Of a stretch of 64,000 nt of DNA, positions 61,415-64,000 are shown piece after piece. Made by a program: the position numbers and the translations under genes. The stretch lies in NCBI GenBank assembly GCA_959347315.1, contig OY365806.1:51946068-52010067 (forward strand), read 5' to 3'. This DNA comes from Bimastos eiseni. Its lineage: Eukaryota; Annelida; Clitellata; Crassiclitellata; Lumbricidae. A model generated the notes under the pieces. It had not been told where the DNA came from and did no database searches. It was given only the letters and a program-made list of their open reading frames with translations. Within the stretch, counting starts at the first letter, position 1, and each line of letters opens with the position of its first letter.

Positions 61415-62590
61415 TGCCAAGGAGACACAGACTGACAGACAGAAACCTTGTCTTATATATAAGATTGTGTGTTATTCAGTCCGAAATCATGCTAAATAAA
61501 TTATAAAAACGAGTTGGGGCTCTTTTTCATGCTGTGCTTTATGCTCTTTATAACAAAACTGCTATGACAAAATCCAAGGAAAAACTAAAAACCAAATAAC
61601 ACTTTTGATTTTTAAAAATCTTGGTTTTTTGCACCTCTGAACGGCTGAGAGCCGCTGTAATGCATGTACCATCCAAGTGATCCAACACCAAACCGCCCTT
61701 CTGAGCATTGTTGTTAAGGATGTCAAAAATATTTGTTGAAAACATAGCCTTTTTCCCAAATCATGGTGCTGCTGAAGTTAGATGATACATGATAGTCCGT
61801 TTTGCAGCAAGCACTAATCGAATAGAAGTCCCTTCTAAAATACTACTCCATTGTATTGTATGTTAGGCTAACACGTAGTATAGGCCTACATTGTTTACAT
61901 TGGTGCACTCTGATCGCTGGATATTGAATAAACTGGTGCTTTGCGCTTCTAAGTCTTTCGGTTTGACTTCAAGTTTGAAATTTACGAATTTCGATTACAG
62001 GCACAGATATATAGGGCAGAAAATATTGGACCAGCTGCATCGCTGCGTGTTTCACAGTTACTCGTACTACACTGTAACCTACACATATAAGTAAGTAAGT
62101 ACTTTATTGAACCGCTTGCAAACGCACTGCGGGCACATCATAATATGAACGTTCAAAAAATGTACACTCTCAAAATAAACATATCAAACAATTACACAGC
62201 AATTAGACATCATCAAGGTAGTTAGAGTAAAATAATGTACACTCATAAAATAATCATAACTAGCAATTATACACAACAGACAGTATAATTGCTAGTAGCA
62301 GTGGGAGAGTTAATTATCATAGTTCAGATAAAGTTGTTGATGTAGCTTCTATTGATAATGCAAGTGGCCTATCTCAATCTCTTTAAATTGGACATTGTGA
62401 TTCGAAAACTGTCACAAGTGAAGTTGATATGGTGACGTCTGAAAAGGAGCATGGAGCTGCTCATTATAAATATCAGATAGATCTGGTGGGGTCAATGATA
62501 TCAAAGTCATGGGCGCCCGCAGGATTTTTTGTAGGGGGTCAGCCACGGCAGGGAGAATTTGTTGCGTTGCAGCCAAAGCAACGTCATTTA
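61415..62590. other. no gene seen; repeat fragments
   Basis: TAAG units with TACTTTATTGAAC at 62088-62112 resemble the reversed LINE tail at 10565. GGGCGCCCGCAGGATTTTTT at 62510-62530 is a hAT-like end fragment. Otherwise unremarkable. Confidence 0.35.
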
Positions 62591-62599
62591 TATGCACTT

Positions 62600-62765
62600 A
62601 TGCAATATATATATATATATATATATAGCCTACACATAAAAAATTTCAAATTATATATACATATATATTATTTGAAAAGTTCCCTTTTGTCCGGGCTTGA
62701 GTTGGGAGCGCTTTTGTGTAGTTACCTTGAAAGGTCGCTATATAAATATTTGAATGAATATATAA
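62600..62765 (+). mobile_element. L2-type LINE 3' tail
   Basis: A (TA)n run (62606-62626), then L-S-G-L-E-L-G-A-L-L-C-S-Y-L-E-R-S-L-Y-K-Y in frame and a GAATATATAAATAT tail. The same terminal motif occurs at 18720, 29980 and 33001. Confidence 0.6.
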
Positions 62766-63219
62766 ATATCTTTATAAACGTCATTAAAAGTAAATAATGC
62801 TCTGTGCACATAACTTTTACATTAGGCTTTTACAATAGTCTTAATACTATGAGTGAAACAGTTTCAATGATAAGATGAACTTAAAATTTTAATATTGATG
62901 TAGCAATCCAAGCACAAACGACAGCTACTGAAATTTTCAATATTGCAGCGGAAAAAGATTGACAAATATGCTTATGGTCACGCCATGGCATTTTTATATG
63001 CTGTCGATCAAGAAGGTACTGGAGCACCAGAGATATGGATACATTGAATGAGATAAAGAAGGATTCACGAAAAAAGATGGGAGCCACACAGAGGGAAGAT
63101 GAGACAGTGAAATGCAGGGAAGATTGGTTGTGTTACATGCTCCTAAATGAGGTCTTTCAACCTTGCAACCCGATAGTAACGACGACGTTCTGCCATGTGC
63201 CAGTGGAATCGTTGACAGG

Positions 63220-63281
63220 CCTTATGTTTCAAGGTAATAAATGCCAGCGACAGCTGATATTGATTACCTTGAAGCATAAGG
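63220..63281. repeat. stem-loop, 19-bp arms
   Basis: CCTTATGTTTCAAGGTAAT pairs with ATTACCTTGAAGCATAAGG (one mismatch) across a 24-base loop. Followed by a short direct repeat TTAATTAATGCCA(T/C)GATTT (63283-63321). Confidence 0.7.
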
Positions 63282-63344
63282 TAATTAATTAATGCCATGA
63301 TTTAATTAATGCCACGATTTACGATACCTGAACTACAATCATCG

Positions 63345-63600
63345 CGCATATAGGGTTTCAATTGTCAAATTTGAACTGCGGTTTGAAAATCTGTCACATG
63401 TCGAGATGTCCCTACTTTGCATTTTATGAACCTTAGACCGGTAAATGGGCTAAATTGTAGAAGGTTACCGTGGGTGTGAGTACCCCTGAAAGCTGATCAG
63501 GTTTGCTTGACCCTCCCAAGGTAATTTTTCAGAATTAACGGGCGGGGTTGAAAGGCGAACGGGGGAGGGGTTGACCTATCCTAAACCCCAACAGTTCAAT
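63345..63600 (-). mobile_element. nonautonomous repeat, copy 2
   Basis: Reverse-complement match of 44930-45182, including the GGTAATTTTTCAGAATTAAC and GGTTTGCTTGACC blocks. Confidence 0.6.
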
Positions 63601-63778
63601 CACTCCACATATATATTTTATATATTATATTATCTATAATTGTGCCGAATAATGGAAATAGCTATTCGGTATGGTATTCGGCCGAAGAGTAGCGGTCGGA
63701 CCGAATATGAGTATAGTGGTCACGTGATATCTGTTTCTGCACATGCGGAGACTGCTATATCGAATGGAATGAAGTAAC

Positions 63779-64000
63779 TGCTGAGAAATTGTCGCACCAG
63801 GGGACCCCCTCCCTTTCTAGTCGGTCTTGTTCCCACGGTCAGCGCTCCTCGGTTTCCCCGATCGTGCACCCTCCCACTCAAGCTTCGCTCCTTCCCCTCG
63901 CTTTTCTGTCGTCAGCTCTCTTCTCTATGCTCTCTCTTTCTCACGCTTTATCTGTTGGCACTGCTCTTGTTTGCTCTTTCCTCCCTCGCTTTCTGTCGTC
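63779..64000 (+). repeat. third gypsy LTR, plus orientation, cut by window end
   Basis: It starts TGCTGAGAAATTGTCGCACC and is nearly identical to the first 220 bases of the other two LTRs in their own orientation. The sequence before it (63640-63720, ATTCGGTATGG and CGGCCGAA motifs) looks hAT-like. It may be a solo LTR or the 5' LTR of another copy. Confidence 0.9.

Noticed and set aside
61891..62094. 67-residue frame with aromatic-rich C-terminus
   Set aside because: No homologous motif; next to a LINE-tail-like repeat; probably chance.

Overview
This 64 kb window is eukaryotic and almost certainly from an animal. It contains one interrupted, spliced protein gene on the + strand. Around and inside that gene lie L2/CR1-type and I-type LINEs, tRNA-headed SINEs, many hAT, mariner and GGGCC-ended DNA transposons, and a Ty3/gypsy LTR retrotransposon. 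The base composition is AT-rich with many microsatellites and no operon-like gene packing. The repeat mix suits a marine invertebrate (echinoderm, lancelet, hemichordate or mollusc), but I cannot name the species.

The gene, 2036 to 36881 (+), is an orthologue of La-related protein 4 (LARP4/4B). I can place twelve exons with matching splice phases. They run from the middle of the La motif, through an RRM-like domain, a glutamine-rich exon, proline/serine-rich linkers, a conserved FPPL-containing exon and the conserved SYAQ-type block, to a glycine/arginine-rich C-terminus and a stop at 36879-36881. The N-terminus, including the PABP-binding PAM2-like motif and the first half of the La motif, lies outside the window. 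LARP4 proteins bind poly(A) and PABP in the cytoplasm and stabilise mRNA.

The introns (0.5 to 7.5 kb) record layered transposition. The large intron 2975-9123 holds a GGGCC-type DNA element containing a SINE that was itself hit by another DNA element. It also holds an L2 LINE split by an element that carries a CR1 fragment. The intron 22993-30535 holds a pair of perfect 19-bp inverted repeats flanked by TTAA (piggyBac-like) that bracket a reversed I-type LINE. That LINE has lost its reverse transcriptase, has a SINE in its endonuclease gene, and has an 81-bp near-copy of the next LARP4 exon where the reverse transcriptase should be. Intron 30706-35683 holds two L2/CR1 LINEs, one hit by a Charlie-like hAT and the other by a 2.1 kb terminal-inverted-repeat element.

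Downstream of LARP4 (36.9 to 50.3 kb) there is no second gene that I can support. This stretch holds long microsatellites, a 150-bp dispersed duplication, a palindromic mariner-derived foldback element, a perfect 28-bp-arm hairpin, and a hAT element nested within another copy of its own family. From 50.3 to 61.4 kb two hAT elements lie almost back to back, each with perfect 8-bp target duplications. The first contains a complete but frameshifted gypsy retrotransposon in minus orientation: gag, protease, RT, RNase H and integrase. It also has an extra 3' region encoding a C2H2 zinc-finger protein and an in-frame 25-residue repeat protein. The second carries remnants of a ZMYM1-like hAT transposase. 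The window ends inside a third LTR of the same gypsy family in the opposite orientation.
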